Shown here: piece by piece, positions 1 through 12,600 of the stretch
Layout of the letters: each line of letters begins with the position of its first letter
Position numbering within the stretch: the stretch's first letter is position 1
Origin: Symbiodinium natans
Taxonomy: Eukaryota > Sar > Dinophyceae > Suessiales > Symbiodiniaceae
DNA: 64,000 nucleotides
Assembly (NCBI GenBank): GCA_905221605.1
Contig: CAJNDS010002089.1
Span: 485,793-549,792, forward strand
Direction: 5' to 3'
Notes under the pieces: generated by a model
What the model was told of the DNA's origin: nothing
Seen by the model: only the letters and a program-made list of their open reading frames with translations
The model's database searches: none
Program-made: the position numbers and the translations under genes

Positions 1-277
1 GGTACCAAGTCAAACTGACGGAAACGTTGAAGCTCCCCAAAAGCGACAGTTCCGAAGCCCCAGGTCTTGCAGCTTGAAGCAGCTTGCCCCTCGCATGCCC
101 TAAGGGCGGCACGCGCCAGGCGCTGCAGTGATGACACGCGAGCCCGGCGCCGCTTCTGCTGCCAGGATTGAAACCGGGAATACCTCGGAGCCCCGCAACC
201 TTAAGACCAACCTCCAATCTGAACGACACCAGGGTGCACTGGAATGATTGGGAAAAGCTGGGGGTTTTGTTGTGGAG

Positions 278-284
<7 letters not shown>

Positions 285-316
<32 letters not shown>
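285..316. repeat. (CT)n microsatellite
   Basis: Uninterrupted CT dinucleotide run of about 32 bases. It creates Ser-Leu and Arg-Glu runs in spurious frames on both strands. Confidence 0.97.
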
Positions 317-318
<2 letters not shown>

Positions 319-774
319 GCATTTCTGTTGTAAGCGAAGAGAGCGACGCGAACGTGAAGAAAGACGATGACATGGAGTCTTCGTGCACTCAAAGCACCTA
401 CCTTCAGGAGCTTTAGAGCCGATGGCCAGGAACCCAAATTGAGCGTGTGAACCCAAGAAGACGTCCGATTCCTTGTCCGCCAAATTCAACTTCACGAGTC
501 AGAGATCCCGGCACAACCACTCGTTGCTTAACCGGCGCATCTGATGTCTCATGTAGGGATCCGCCTAAAGGGAAACTCCTGGAGACCGAGGTTGCAAGTG
601 CCTCTGTCACACCTTGAACCTTGAGATCTATTGAAACAGGGAGCCTTTGGAATGGAACGAACAAGGCTCAGCAACCCTTGTACCCCCCAGCCGAAGATAC
701 GCTCTCACTACGAGTCAACTTCGAAACCAACCCCATGCCAGGAGCGAGAGCTGGAAGAGAGAGAGAATGAGCGC

Positions 775-803
<29 letters not shown>
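775..803. repeat. (GA)n microsatellite
   Basis: GA dinucleotide run with one interruption, preceded by a degenerate GA-rich stretch from about 750. Confidence 0.95.
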
Positions 804-805
<2 letters not shown>

Positions 806-959
806 ATCAAAAGTTAGTAAGACTCATCTATGCTTCAGCTTGCTTTGTTGAGAATGCGTGTCAAACAATGAAATGCCAAAAAACCTCTTGTTGACAACAG
901 AAGAAAAAGGACATGTTGTTGCACAAAAGGATTATGTCTTTGGTGTTTTGTTTTGGAGC

Positions 960-1254
960 AAGGATGGTGAACAAATACAAAATGCTGGGTGTGAAGATGC
1001 TGTTGTTGAACAACATGTTCGTTTTTGCAGCTCTGCCGATTCAACTGTTCCACAAGCATGTCAAGCTCTTCGAAGATTGCATTTTGGGTTTCGACACTTC
1101 GATTTTCCAGGGTTCCGAATCCCCCATAGACCTTCCACTTGGGGTCGAAAGCTTGGATTCTAACAGCTTGAATTTGGGTTTCAGCACGGGCCTTTGCTTT
1201 CGGCTTCAGGGTGTCGGATGTCGCAGGAGTAATAAATTGAACCCCAGGCAGCAA
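960..1254 (-). CDS. Possible exon, unknown protein
   Basis: The minus frame is open for about 100 codons with balanced, non-repetitive composition. It includes a charged helical stretch containing NAIFEELDMLVEQLNRQSCK and, before it, AFDPKWKVYGGFGTLENRS. Toward lower coordinates it degrades into His/Gln-rich sequence from CAACA-type repeats, so the left end is arbitrary. It lies downstream of the membrane-protein gene on the same strand and could be part of another gene. I recognise no family. The case rests on composition only. Confidence 0.25.
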
Positions 1255-1399
1255 GATATAAGCCGCCTAACCCCCAATCTACCCGAGAGGGTTGTGGCTT
1301 AAGGTCTTGCGATGGGACAACACAAAGCTCACAGAGCTGCCTTCTTCTTTATTCAGGACGTTCTTCGCGGGTTCTCCGCTTCCAGGAACATGGGTTGGC

Positions 1400-1569
1400 A
1401 AAGAGGCCACTGCCCCAAGCCCTGAGCCCCTGAACCCAAAGCCTCCCCTTTTGGAGCCTTGAAGCTTCGACTCCGGGACTTTGGGGCCTTTGAGGGCGTT
1501 TGCGATGAAGCAGCCGGGTCTCCCATAGCTAGCTCCGACGAGCGCAAGCAAGTCGACGAAGCAGGTCAT
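1400..1569 (-). CDS. Possible exon, unknown protein
   Basis: Minus frame beginning MTCFVDLLALVGASYGRPGC and continuing FIANALKGPK, then Gly/Ser-rich sequence. The first 25-30 codons look protein-like and hydrophobic; the rest resembles low-complexity intron sequence. There is no recognisable domain and no supported splice partner. It may be a short exon or chance. Confidence 0.2.
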
Positions 1570-1851
1570 GGCTCTGGTGTCGCAGGGGGCATGGGGCTTC
1601 AGGGCTCTGGGCTCTGTAAACTGCTGTAATTTGGACTTATGGTTTCATTGCTGTGAAGGGTTAAGAGGGTGAGCTACTTTGTTACAAGACGTATTCCGAA
1701 TGTATTACATAATATTTGTGTAAGCACTTATGTAGTGTGCAGGCTCAGGAAGTCTTTGCCACAAGCTCGGCAACAGATGGGGCTAGGTTCCCGACAGTCT
1801 CGGAGGACAGAACAAGCATGCAGCCTTCGGAACTTTGCATCTTCGCAGCTG

Positions 1852-1971
1852 CGAGCCACAAAGGCTCGATCCGAACAACAGCCCGGAGATGCAACACCTC
1901 CCCAGAGCCCAGGCAATCGAATCAATAAAACCCCCCAACTCCCGGACCCGCCCCCGCTCCACAAGATTGAG
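1852..1971. repeat. Dispersed ~119-bp repeat, copy 1
   Basis: This stretch is about 90 percent identical by eye, in the same orientation, to 4090-4207. Shared landmarks are CGAGCCACAAAGG at the left, CAGCCCGGAGATGCAA in the middle, GGCAATCGAATCAA, and CGGACCCGCC near the right end. The two copies bracket the membrane-protein gene, about 2.24 kb apart. No terminal inverted repeats or coding capacity are visible. It may be a short non-autonomous element or the edges of a segmental duplication. Confidence 0.85.
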
Positions 1972-2241
1972 CACCATCAGGCCAAAATCACCAGCCTTTT
2001 CTACTGCAGTGGTTTCTGAGCTTCAGCGCGTTCATTTCAGAACCCGTTCTTTGAACAAGGCTCAAATCGGAGAGTGCAACTGTGAATGAAAAGAATTGAA
2101 AAGGCACGCTGAGAAGCGCTAGGAACGGCCGCCGAGTCTTGCTGGGCTTGATACCTCTTCCGCACACAAGGACATCACTTTACATAACAAACGCGAAACA
2201 TATGACAGAGTCTCATGCTGCTTAAGGTTTACGAAAGCTTC

Positions 2242-3903
2242 CTAGGCCGCTGCTTCTTCACGCGAATTGGACTCGTGAATTGGCGGTAAACAGCACCACA
2301 ACAATAGAGTCACAAGCAGAACCGAGGTTGACGCCAGTCTATCCCCAAAAGCCATAGGAAGAACTTGCTCCAAGACGAAGAAAGCTCCGAACATAAGCAT
2401 CGCATTTGCGACAAGGCACATGGAAATTAGCGCACGTCCGACTGTCCTGTCGCTTAGTTTGCGCGTGCTGTAGGTCAGCCGGAGAGACACCCGCACCATT
2501 GTTGGGCCGAGCACAAGCCAGTACACGCCCGTCTCGACCACGCCACGCATAAACTCACCTGGAAGGAACCAGTCTAGCTTGAACCACATTACAGGGGACA
2601 TCGCCTGCAAAATTCGCCAGTACGAGAAGGTATGGTTGGCAAGCTGGTAAACCAGCTGCCGCAAAAGCTTCGTGCGCACCATGTCCTCAAATTGCTCCGG
2701 AGACCCAAACCAGGCGGAGATGCATCGCAGGATGACATCCCGATCACAAAGAATTCGTTGACCATTGCTGTCAAGATGCTTGTCTACACAGCATTGGCTA
2801 AAGGAACGCTCGATGGTGAAGCAGCGGACTTGCTGCTGCATTACTTCGATGCTGTGGCAGTGCAGCAGAACTACGTATGCCAGAGTTGTCAAGCACGGAA
2901 GCATTAGAGCGCCGAGGACTAACCCGCCCTCCAATTGTACTTCCATGATGTCAATTTCAGTGAAGAAGAAAATGAGGAACATCGCGCAGAAACCCGCATG
3001 ACCAAATATGAGTGCCGGGCCTACGAAAACCGGGCATACCTCCAGGTGCTTGCTTGCATCACGTTGCTGCGTGTGCATAAACCCTGCCATTTCGAAGACA
3101 CACCACAATCTAGTGACAAAGCTCGGTATTGGTATTGGTATTGCTTCGACGTCAACCTGCTCCGCAAAGGGTAGTTAAGACGCCTCACGGGCGGCCAGCA
3201 AAATGCCGGCTCTAAACAGCTGAAAGCTCCAGGAGATGTACGTCGCGGGCCTCAGTGAGTGTATCAGATTGGCCTTCGCCACGTCAACCTGGTCCACGCA
3301 TGCAACGTCCAGGAACACTTGCTTTTGGGGCTTCCAGAATAGAAGAGTCAAGTAATAGGCCACAGTCCCAGCCAGCGTGCACGCACCCCGCCACGAAATA
3401 ACGCCAGCTACCTGCAAGGAAAAGGCCAGCAGAGCACTGAGCGTGCCCAGTATAAATGCTGGCAAGCCATTGCTACGATAGAGGATGCTGACATACTTTA
3501 ACCAAAGACTCGTTTGCCAGCTGTGTGACCAAAACTCGTCAAGCTGGGTCGTCTTCTCGCTGAACTCTTGGAGCGGCTCCAGCTCTCCACGCATCCACGC
3601 ACCGCGCGCTCTGTGCAACACGTGCGATGATCTGATCCCGCGGAGAATTTCTGGGTGCGCAGGTTGCATCCGAGACATCAGCGCCACACAACTCTCTATG
3701 AGATTCAAGAATTCGAAGTCCGCCTCTGCTGTGGCCTCCGAAGACGTTTCGGAGACCACGTGGTGGTTTTTGGAGAGATCAAGAGGCTCTAGAGCGACCT
3801 CTGGTAATTCATGTGGAAGGTTGAACTCCGGGCCACTTGCGGACATGGCGGCACTTAGGGCAGTCTCTTCGCAACTCCTCTCTTTCGCGGCTGCTATGGT
3901 CAT
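2242..3903 (-). CDS. Multi-pass membrane protein with TIR/HET-like signature, two exons
   Basis: Exon 1 is 3903-3289 (205 codons) and exon 2 is 3156-2242 (304 codons plus stop), giving 509 residues; the ATG at 3903 is the first in the frame. Residues 1-115 are acidic and probably disordered. DEFWSHSW lies at 122-129, membrane spans at about 147-169 and 174-190, FLDVACVDQ at 197-205 and RLWCVFEMA at 221-229. More hydrophobic spans follow (FVGPALIFGHAGFCAMFLIF, GLVLGALMLPCLTTLAYVVL, and several near the C terminus). The order SHSW ... D-x-A-C-V-D-Q ... RLWCVFE is one I recall from a large dinoflagellate membrane-protein family and recalls TIR/HET-type folds; I have not searched it. The segment usually expected between VDQ and RLWC is short and replaced by IPIPIP, from a GGTATT microsatellite, so a decayed copy cannot be excluded. 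Function unknown. Confidence 0.75.
3157..3288 (-). other. 132-bp in-frame intron bounded by direct repeats
   Basis: On the minus strand CAGGTTGACGT occurs at both edges (plus 3281-3291 and 3149-3159), exactly 132 bp apart. Removing one repeat unit plus the interval joins CVDQ to VDVEAIP in frame and bypasses the in-frame TAA that ends the first open frame. The junction then reads CAG|GT...CAG|GT, a canonical GT-AG intron whose edges are a direct repeat. This fits the target-site-duplication pattern described for dinoflagellate introner elements. A tandem duplication in a dead gene is the alternative. Confidence 0.65.
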
Positions 3904-4089
3904 GGTTCTGATTCCAGCCTTTAAGTGATAGTCTGGTGGAGGATTGGGGATACATCAAGAAGTGTTCTGAGGTCCCTGTAAGAACCTATGGTCCTAAGGC
4001 GATCCCGGCACCCAACTTCCGGAGACAAGATGTTCTTGAAAGGATAGACAGTGAAGATGCCTTAAGAAAGATGCTGAACGGCACAGCTT

Positions 4090-4207
4090 CGAGCCACAAA
4101 GGCCCGATCCGAACAACAGCCCGGAGATGCAAGACCTCCCCAGACCCCAGGCAATCGAATCAACAAAACCCCCCAACACCCGGACCCGCCCGCCCCCCAA
4201 AGATTGA
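4090..4207. repeat. Dispersed ~119-bp repeat, copy 2
   Basis: Direct-orientation partner of 1852-1971. It lies about 190 bp upstream of the start codon of the minus-strand membrane-protein gene. Confidence 0.85.
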
Positions 4208-6890
4208 GATGCTCAGGACTACGTCTCTCGAAACGCTGCTCCCGGGCTATGGGCTTGGGACATGTTTGGATGAGCTTCGGGCACACGAACAGGCAGGGCG
4301 AGCTCCGCAATTTTTATCGGGCGCCGCTGCGCGACTCTCCTGCAAGGCCTGCTGATTGCAAGCCTGCCTAAACCTCGACCTGCATCGACCTTCATCGACC
4401 TTTGGATTTACCGTCTGGAATCTTTGCTAAGGGTTTTTACGTTCGGGGTTTGTTGAAGGGCCCAACTCTACTTTCTCACCTTTCCTTTGGAATCTCCAGC
4501 TTTCTGAAAGCCTTTACAAGTGGGTTGACCCACACTCGCGCGCTTTACAGCAGCGTCAAGAGAACTACTTCTTCGGTAATCTGACTTCAACCCCCGCAGC
4601 ATCCATGGGCAGCAAAAGGGCTCTTAAAGAGGCGCCTGCCCTCGTAAGTTTACGAGGATCTTCGTTTGCTAAAGCTCCGCAGAGAAGCGCTTCAGAGGAT
4701 GCCACTGGGGCCCGAGCAATGTAATTCATGGCTCGATTTTTGGACCCAAAACTGGGGAACCCTTCTCTAATATGTGGAGAGTGCCAAAAAGAGAAGGAGA
4801 ATCTGGCACCGGCTTCCGTCTGAGAAATTTTGCATCCGACAAGCGCCCCAACTCCATTGCTCCAGCCATAAATATAGGGCCTAAAGATGCGAAAACGTGC
4901 ACAATGGAGGCCCCAATGTCCCAACCCTGAAACCAAACATTCTTGACTTACGAGGCAAAACAAAACCCTCTAGACATCCGCCTAGAACCTTGAACGTGAA
5001 CTCTCGTATGGCTCAGAGCCCAGACACTTTCTGCAGACGGAAGCCTCACTTGGGCCGGGCCTAAAGCAGACATAGGCCCCCAGGAGTTGAAGCTAGCCCG
5101 AAACCCTGCTAAACCCTTGGGTGGGCTGGGGATCAGGTTTAGGGTGGACAGGAGTGTCGGGCTTGGGATGCTTGGGATTGACCGAAACTCAAGTCGAGTT
5201 TGCCTGATACGAAGGGAGGTTCCTTACATAAAAAAGGCTTGAACAAGGCTGTAAACCTCTTGACCATCAATCCATGGAGCCTTTTTGAAGAGCTTGGAAA
5301 CCTCAAGCAGAGGGGCACCCTACTGGCTCAGCTTCCTCTTCTTCCAGCCCAAGAGTACCTGCAAGGATGAAGGGTTTCTGGTCCCGGAAGAGCAAGAGGT
5401 GGGGGGGGGGCGAAGGGGGAGGCTGTGGTGTACTAGTAGGGTTTGACTTGGCAGTTCGTAGCAGACTGGCCGGGTCTTGACTCTACGCCTCCTTGCAGTA
5501 TCGCAGTGAAGCTCAGTGAAGCTTTCAGATTCGGGGGAGCTTCCAGCTTCAGTGTCTAGGCCTGCGCCCGTGAAGAAATCGTTCTTGGCGCGCCGGCCAT
5601 CACGCGCCTACCACAAGGTGAGAGACCCTACTGCAGGCTTAGGGTTGGGCGAGGTCACTAAATAAAGAAGACCTCTGTGCTGCAAGGGTTTCGGCTTGAC
5701 TCGGTCCGACACTTTTCGCATTTCCCTGCATGTCAGACGTGCCGGAGGCCATCAGGATGCGCTGGCAAACCCCACTTGGGCCCCGAGTCGCCTCAAGCGA
5801 TCACATGGGCGGGGCGAAACGGGCATCCCTAAACCCGTGTGAAGCACGAAGCCCGAAAAAATGGACTTATGGACGCTCCGTTTCCCTGTTGGCATCGTTC
5901 GCACTGTTCGCACTGTTCGCGTGGTTCGCGGTGTTCGGGCTGTTCACCGTGTCCGCGGTGTTCGCGGTGTGCGCGCTGTTCGCGGTGCGCGCGCGCGCGC
6001 GCTGTTCGCCGAGTTGAAAACATGGGGGGGGGGGGGGGGGGGGGGGGGGGGATGTCCGGCGACGTGCGGGCCCCCCTACTTGGCGGCACCCTCAGTTGCC
6101 TGATGTTGCCTGTCCGTGCTTGGAAGACATCTGTGTGAACCCAAGTCCCGTTGTCGTACTTGCACTGTCTGTGTCAGTTGTCTGTGCACGAAAGACAAAG
6201 ATCTGCCCAGGCCTGCTCCGATAAGGGGCTTGGACTGGTGCTGGTGGGCTGGTGAAGGGTTTGAGGGCTTAGGGTTGCAGCGGGTTGTAGGGTTCAGGGC
6301 CTCTCTGTAGGTTATGCTAATATGTTGCATTCTCCACATGCCGCTTGGCCTCGCGGCGCTCACGACAGCTTCCACGGTAAAGCCTTTCTCTGTCTGAACC
6401 TGTGCTGTTAGGGATAGGATTAAGGGGGACCCTTGGGGATATACACCCTCTGAATAAGGTCCCTGTTTAAGAGAGCCAGAAGAGGCTTCAGAAGGGGTTC
6501 CCTTTTAAGGGTCCCCCTTATCCTACCTAGGATGCTGGGCATCTCCCAACTGTTTACCCCTGTCATGTGCGATGAACAGAGAAGCGTCCGTTTTGAGATG
6601 TTCCTTGCTGGGGAGGATCAGGATGCTGGTGGGGATTTGCAAAGACAGGTTTGCCTGCCATCCGCACACAAGATATGTTTGAAGAACTGAGATGCAAAAC
6701 GAACTAGCATGCAAACAACAAAGCTTGAATGCCTCGTGAATTTCTGGAATGGACTGAAAAGCTGAAGCCCTTCGCGTGTCAGAGTCTTTGGGGAGCTTGG
6801 CACGAGGCCCTCACGCTTCACAGGCGTGTGATTCAAGAAGCCAAAGAACCCCAGGCCCCGCCGAACCTGCAAACTCAACGAACAGCCACC
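4208..6890. other. Intergenic: no supported gene
   Basis: No exon with recognisable motifs was found. The stretch holds a G-run near 5399-5410, a GC-rich run of GTTCGC/GTGTTCG-type units (about 5893-6003) ending in CG dinucleotides, and a 28-base G homopolymer. The last transketolase exon(s) and stop codon should lie just below 6894. A minus frame near 6700-6640 containing QFFKHILCADG could be part of that end, but I could not join it. Confidence 0.5.
6024..6051. repeat. Poly-G homopolymer
   Basis: Twenty-eight consecutive G. Several similar runs occur in this window (for example 22662-22686, and up to the N gap at 27925). Their lengths are unreliable in most sequencing data. Confidence 0.95.
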
Positions 6891-6893
6891 GGC

Positions 6894-9606
6894 CTTCTTG
6901 ATGGGACCAGAAGCCCCAAAGGTGATCATCCCAACCTTCGGTTTTGTTGGCTGCACATGAGGAGGGTACATATGGTACATGAGGGGTACATACGAGGAGG
7001 GTACTTGAGGGACTGCAGTCGCGGAGAACTTCCGCAACTCCCTGAGATGCCCAAAAGCGACCCCAAGCACTGCTGCACAGCTGCATGCTCCCCGTCGAGG
7101 CCGATGAGGCTTCCTGAACGTTCCAGGCCGCTCACGCTGCAGGTTTTGGTGTGGCCGCTGCAAGCGCCACCGCAACCCTAGAGCCTCACAACCTTTGACG
7201 GGAAGCTACGTGCAGCCCACCAAAAACACTCAGCCCTACTAGGGGTATCAGCGCATCTGAGTGCCATCCAAACTTTCCTTCCGCCCTCAACACACAACAT
7301 CCCACCAAATGCTGTAGAGCTCAGTACCCACTTCGCAATCTCATACTGGACTCCAAGCCCCGGAGCTCCCGGAACCGAACCCCATGCATGGCCCAAGCCA
7401 AGGGTCCCCAAGAGTCGCGTCGGCTCGCTTCGATGGAGACCCGCGCTCTGCAGGAGTTGGGGAGCACCTCGGGAGGTCTGGTATGGGCAGACCCTCCAAG
7501 AGAAGGAGTTTCGGCATTTCAGGGCCCTTGACCCCTTCTCACCTAAGGCTTGCTCCTGCAAAGCGTTGCGACAGGATGCGGGACTGCAGTTTTTAGCGGG
7601 CAAAAATGTGCCTCAGACTTCTTTCGTGTGTCTAGGCCAAAGTGCTTTCTGCCAGCGTCGAAATGTGGCCCGTTCTCTTCTCTGCCGAGGCGACCATTCC
7701 ATGTTTGTTTCTAACATGGGTCCATACTCCACAAGGGAGACCCAATTATGAAGAGGCTGTGCAGGACAGAAGCCTTGGAGTGACTGATGAAATCCTCTCA
7801 CGAATGGGCCAACAACCGGATCATGCGTTTCTCCTGGCAGCATCTCCTTCAGTACGCGCAGGGGAGGAAAAGTATTTAGAATAAATGGCTTAGCTCGCTT
7901 GATGATCGCACGCCCCTAGAGTGCGGGCCTGAATCGTGTGCGGGCCTGAATCGGTCTAACCGAACTTCAACGAAATACACACCAGCACGACCAGAACGGG
8001 CGCGATATGCGTACGAGGAGGGGGAGGGGGGGGGAAGCCAAACTGAGCCTTGCTTCATCACAACCCTGCACTCAGCTTTGGCACACTGTCGATGTAGTCC
8101 TGCGACTGCTGCTTGAAGAGCTCAATGGAGGGCATGCTCACACACCTTTTGTGCTAGGGCTGAGACTTTTTCGCATTTTCACGGCTCAAAAGACCTCAAA
8201 GGTTTCAGGCAAGCTTCAGGATGTCTTGGGGCGCCCCTTTAAGAGTCGAGAAGTCGAGAGTCGCACATAAAAAGGGGCTTGGCAACCTGAAAATCCATAC
8301 ATCTCTGTACCCCCGTTATGCAGCCCCGGCCTGGGACACAGCAACACCATCCGGAAGAGTGAAGAGGAGTGTATAGTGTGGGGTTCCCTGCCTGACTTTC
8401 TTGCCCTCAGCGGCCAGAGCATCGTGGGCCTTTCCAAGGCATCCACTAGTGCCCACACGATGCTGATTCCCACATGCTGGGAATTCCAGAATTTTAACCT
8501 CCCCAGGCGCGGTCACTTTGGTTGATCCTTCTTTGGGCCGCGGGGAGGCGAGGGGGGGGGGGGAGGCGGGGGGCGGGGGGGGGCTGACCCTAAACCCTAA
8601 ACCCTAAAATAACTAAGCCCTAAACCCTAAACCCGGTTGATTGGGAGCTTGGGCTTTGCAGATCTCCAGGACATGTCCCACACGTGCACTGGCCTGCAGC
8701 ATCAGGTGGACCTCGCTGCCTGCGCTGAGCAGAGGGCAGAGCAGAGGGCAGAGCAGAGGGCAGAGCAGAGGGCTTGGGCTCTTTGCTGTCCCGAAACATC
8801 CAATCTTCGGTTCAAAAGCCAAAGGACTACGCAAGATGGAAGCGACTTTGAAGCGACTGTGGCAGGGGGCATTGGGCACTGGGCAAGCGATGCGGGCTGA
8901 ACGGCGCGCGTGGGGACCGCGATCCGCAGCTTTGCAATGGCTCCAACTCACGATTCCCCCCTAGGTGAAGCGAAAAAACCGAAGTCATGGTCAAGCTGTG
9001 ACTTTCCTAACAAAACGGGAAGTGTGGGCATGGTTTCGGGAGTGAAAGTGAGGGATGGATTCTTCGACAGGTGAAGATCTTCGTCTCAGGGCTTGGGGTT
9101 CAGGGCCGACAGTCCCACAGTGTTTCTCGAGCCTTTTTTGGGGATTTGCGCAGGGCGTGGAGGCCTTCCTTGCAAGCTCGGCAAAACCCGGACACGCCTG
9201 TGGCCATGAGGATCACGTCTGGGGTGCCATTCGTTGATCTCGGCGTGGGCAGCGCATGAAGCTAAAGCAGGTTCTGCAAGTCCCCGCGCATTTGAAAACC
9301 CACCTGAAACCGGAAGCCGGGAAGGGCAAGGGGGGGGTCTTTCTGAGCAGGTTTCTTTGAGCCGAGGGGCGTGTCGGCCAAGATGTAGCCACCCTGCACA
9401 GTGGCCCGGACTCAAGCTCGAGGGGAAGCTCCCGTTAAAGCTTGCTGCTGATGCTTCTTTTGCTTCCGGTGTATGGAAACCCGAAAACACTCCCAAAAAA
9501 CGAAGCATCTGAGGTGGCGTGAGGCCTTGTGGACGCCGACGGCTGGCCCAAACTTCTGCCGATCCAGCGTGGGCAGCGGTTGCCGCGAGAGGACAAGCAC
9601 GGCCGG
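6894..9606 (-). CDS. tkt: Transketolase exons, C-terminal domain
   Basis: Exons: 9606-9526, 9238-9198, 8719-8694, 8429-8392, 8145-8077, 6935-6894. They read [20 protein letters not shown].., [12 protein letters not shown](G), [20 protein letters not shown](R), [20 protein letters not shown].., [14 protein letters not shown]. The joins ATG|SEV, MLQ|AHD and KVR|CVSM each restore the conserved family sequence across GC-type donors. The exon for the usual VEAGS-GW segment, expected between 8077 and 6935, was not identified, nor were the last ~25 residues. Confidence 0.88.
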
Positions 9607-12600
9607 CTGGGTCTTGCAGGGTTGGGGCTTTTTCGGTTTCTTCAGTGGGAGGGGGGGGGGATTTCGAGGGGCCCATGCTTCGCTGCCAGGATGCGGTGCG
9701 GGGCATATCTTCAGGCATTGGGCCAATGGGCACAACAGCACTTTGAGATTTGGCCAAGCCCCAAGGCCCAAAGCCCCAAATACAACAAAGCAGCCTCTGA
9801 GCAGTTGAACATCACGAAACCCTCTGAGGACAGAAACGACCCTTCCTTGGGCTGAGGGGTTTGGGGTCGCCTGTTTCAGACTTTTGGGTTTTGGGGGCTT
9901 TGGATTTCAGATGGGATTAGGTTAGGATGCGAACCCATACACCCGGAGCTCTTCACACCCTTGCAGCCCTATGCCGCCTTCAGGGGCATGATGTGCTTCC
10001 ACATCTCCAGACACTCGTTGGCGTCCTCAAGTGATTGTAAAGGCCAGCCCCCGCCCTCGTTCCCCCACCCCATTGAAACTGCTTCACTTCCAGGTAATTT
10101 ATGATGACAGTCCCGTTCCTGTTTCTGCATGACAGAGCAAACCAAAGGCCCACAGCTCTTGCTACTGAACCCTTCAGGCCCAAAGCGGTTTGCACCTGAA
10201 CGCACTGCGAATAAAACAAGAAGAGTCTGGCGCTTTGCAGGCCCAGGCGTCGCAGGGGCGGAAGACGAGCAGACCCGGAACTGACCGCAGAGATCCCAGA
10301 TGTTCCTGGGTTTCGTACTTGGAGGAGGAGTTTGGGGTGTTGCGGGCCGGCGTTGGGGGTTCAGAACTGACAGTTGTCGCTGTTCGGGCCCTGTGCGCTG
10401 ATCTTCCTGAGAACCCAGTGAACCTCAGGCTGTGCCTACCTTTGCAGTTCCACAATTCAAGGATCGGGAGATCGGAAAAGGGCACGAAACATATTCTGTT
10501 GTCTCTTATGAAAAACAAAATAGCCATTTTTATGGTGCTGGAACAGTAGTGACAAGTCGGTCATATTTCATGCATTCGCATAGCCTCTTCGAGCCGAACA
10601 AGCAGACCAGGGATCTGGTCTCCTTCCCCCCCTTGGGCCCTTCCCTGGGACCTCTCAGCTCCCCCATACCTCCCGAGTCTCCCGCCTCTTCTGCTTGAAA
10701 CGCCTGGACATCCCTCCCTGGGCCCCCTCCTCAGAGCGTGCCAGGCGACTACAGTTATGAATCAGATTTCATTTGTTGCTACCCAGGCGAATCATGAAAG
10801 TCGAAACAAACAAGGAAAAAAAACTGAGGGTCCTAGTCTCAAACACGGAGGGGCCTTCTAAGATCTTTTTGCGGAACGCCGGGTTAAGGCCATGGGGGTT
10901 AGTTAGAGGGTTCGAGGGGCGCAACTGAGGCTTGGGGATTCTGAGGGCATTTGTCGGAGCTCTCGAGGCTCCCACTGCCGCCAAGGGGCAACTGGCTGGT
11001 GCGTCGGCCCATCCTCACCTACACCTCTCAAGGGACGTTACTGGATTTGCAGCCATCCTTTGCCCAAATTTGGGGATTGGCGGGATTGGGATTCTCCGGG
11101 ATTCGTCATTTGAGGTACTCAACGCTCACTGAATCCCACGGATGGGCTCCGGCACATTTGTGGCTTAAGGGGCCTGCGCAACATCTACAACAATGTAGTG
11201 CACCGCCATCCCCAGCCTATGGAGTCGTGGGTAAACACGAAAATGCAGGGCATCTCCATGATCGCTGCCAGTCGGATGGGTGGCCGCATGTAGTCACTGA
11301 ACACCTGCCCAGGGCAAGATCTCTGCAAATCCTCGTTGGGCATGGGCACTTACAGCCCGTAGTAGGTGCTTACAGGAAATGCCGGTCTTTGCATGGTTAA
11401 GTTTAGCCATGTTCCCTTGGAGACATGTTTGTCGATAATACTTCCATCAAAACGAGAACAGCCCTGATTTTCCAAGCCTCTCAGACACAGATGTAATCTC
11501 TCATATCCACACCATAGCAGCACTGAGTCGGAGGTTAGCGGGCTCTGGCTGCTTGAGTGTCCAGGGTTGGTGTATACAACTGCGTCACAGGAACTCATCT
11601 TCGCTGGGTGCATGCCTTTTGCCATTCCACCACTCTGAAAAGCAAAACACATGCAAGATTGGAACCCGAGAAGCCCCTACAAAGCACTGCGAAGCACGAA
11701 GGACCTTCTATAAACCCACGAGCCCTTGAAACGGATAAGCACTCGGGCCAGAAACCCAAAGCCCAGGTGCCAGGAAGGTGGACCCGAAAGGCCGCAGCTT
11801 GGAGAGAGCGAGGCCATTCCTAACAGATTCTGGGTTTGTGTGAGGGTCATGTGGCTGTGTAACAGGGTTGGATTGGGTTTGTGGTTTCGGTTGTGGATGG
11901 GCAGGTTTAACAGAAGTCCATGGAGACCCCTCGGCCATGCCTTCAGCCCTACTTCATCCTACGAATACCTCCGTATGGTCCATACACACTGCAATCCAGC
12001 TATTCGGTTGAGTCAGTGGCGCCAGCACCAGGGCTTGTTCATGCTGGTCGGCGCAGATGTGCTGGGCATCTGAAGCGAGCCGCTGAGGCCCAAACATTAG
12101 GCATTAAGCCGCAATTATGCCCTCAAAAAGCCCTCCAAGTCCTCAAAGCTTCCCTCAAGCCGCGTGTCATGATGGAGCCCATGGCGTGCTCCCGGATGCC
12201 GAAGTGGAGGTTTCCTGACAGCTTTGATGGGGGGGAACGACTTCCCCGAGCCCTAACCGCCCTAACCCTACTCGGTTCCCACTTCGAGTGCGCGTCTTGA
12301 GGGCTGCGTGTGCTCTCAGAGCTTCTGAGTCGGGGCTCAGGCTTTTGAGCTTTTGAGAATGCGAGCACTTTGTTTGGTACGACTGTGGCCTTCCCGATGC
12401 TGTCTGGAAGAAGTTTCTTCAAAGCTTTTCGGTGCTTGGAACGTTCAACTCCTCTCGCCGAATCGCAATCCCTTCTCTGCACCTGGGAACTCATACTCCC
12501 CCCCTCGGGTGCCAGCGAGTGGCGTCCGCCATAGTTTCCCCACCTCAAGCAAACATCAATGTAGCATCAACTGTCAGCCCACGAAGCTTCAAAGTTTGAC

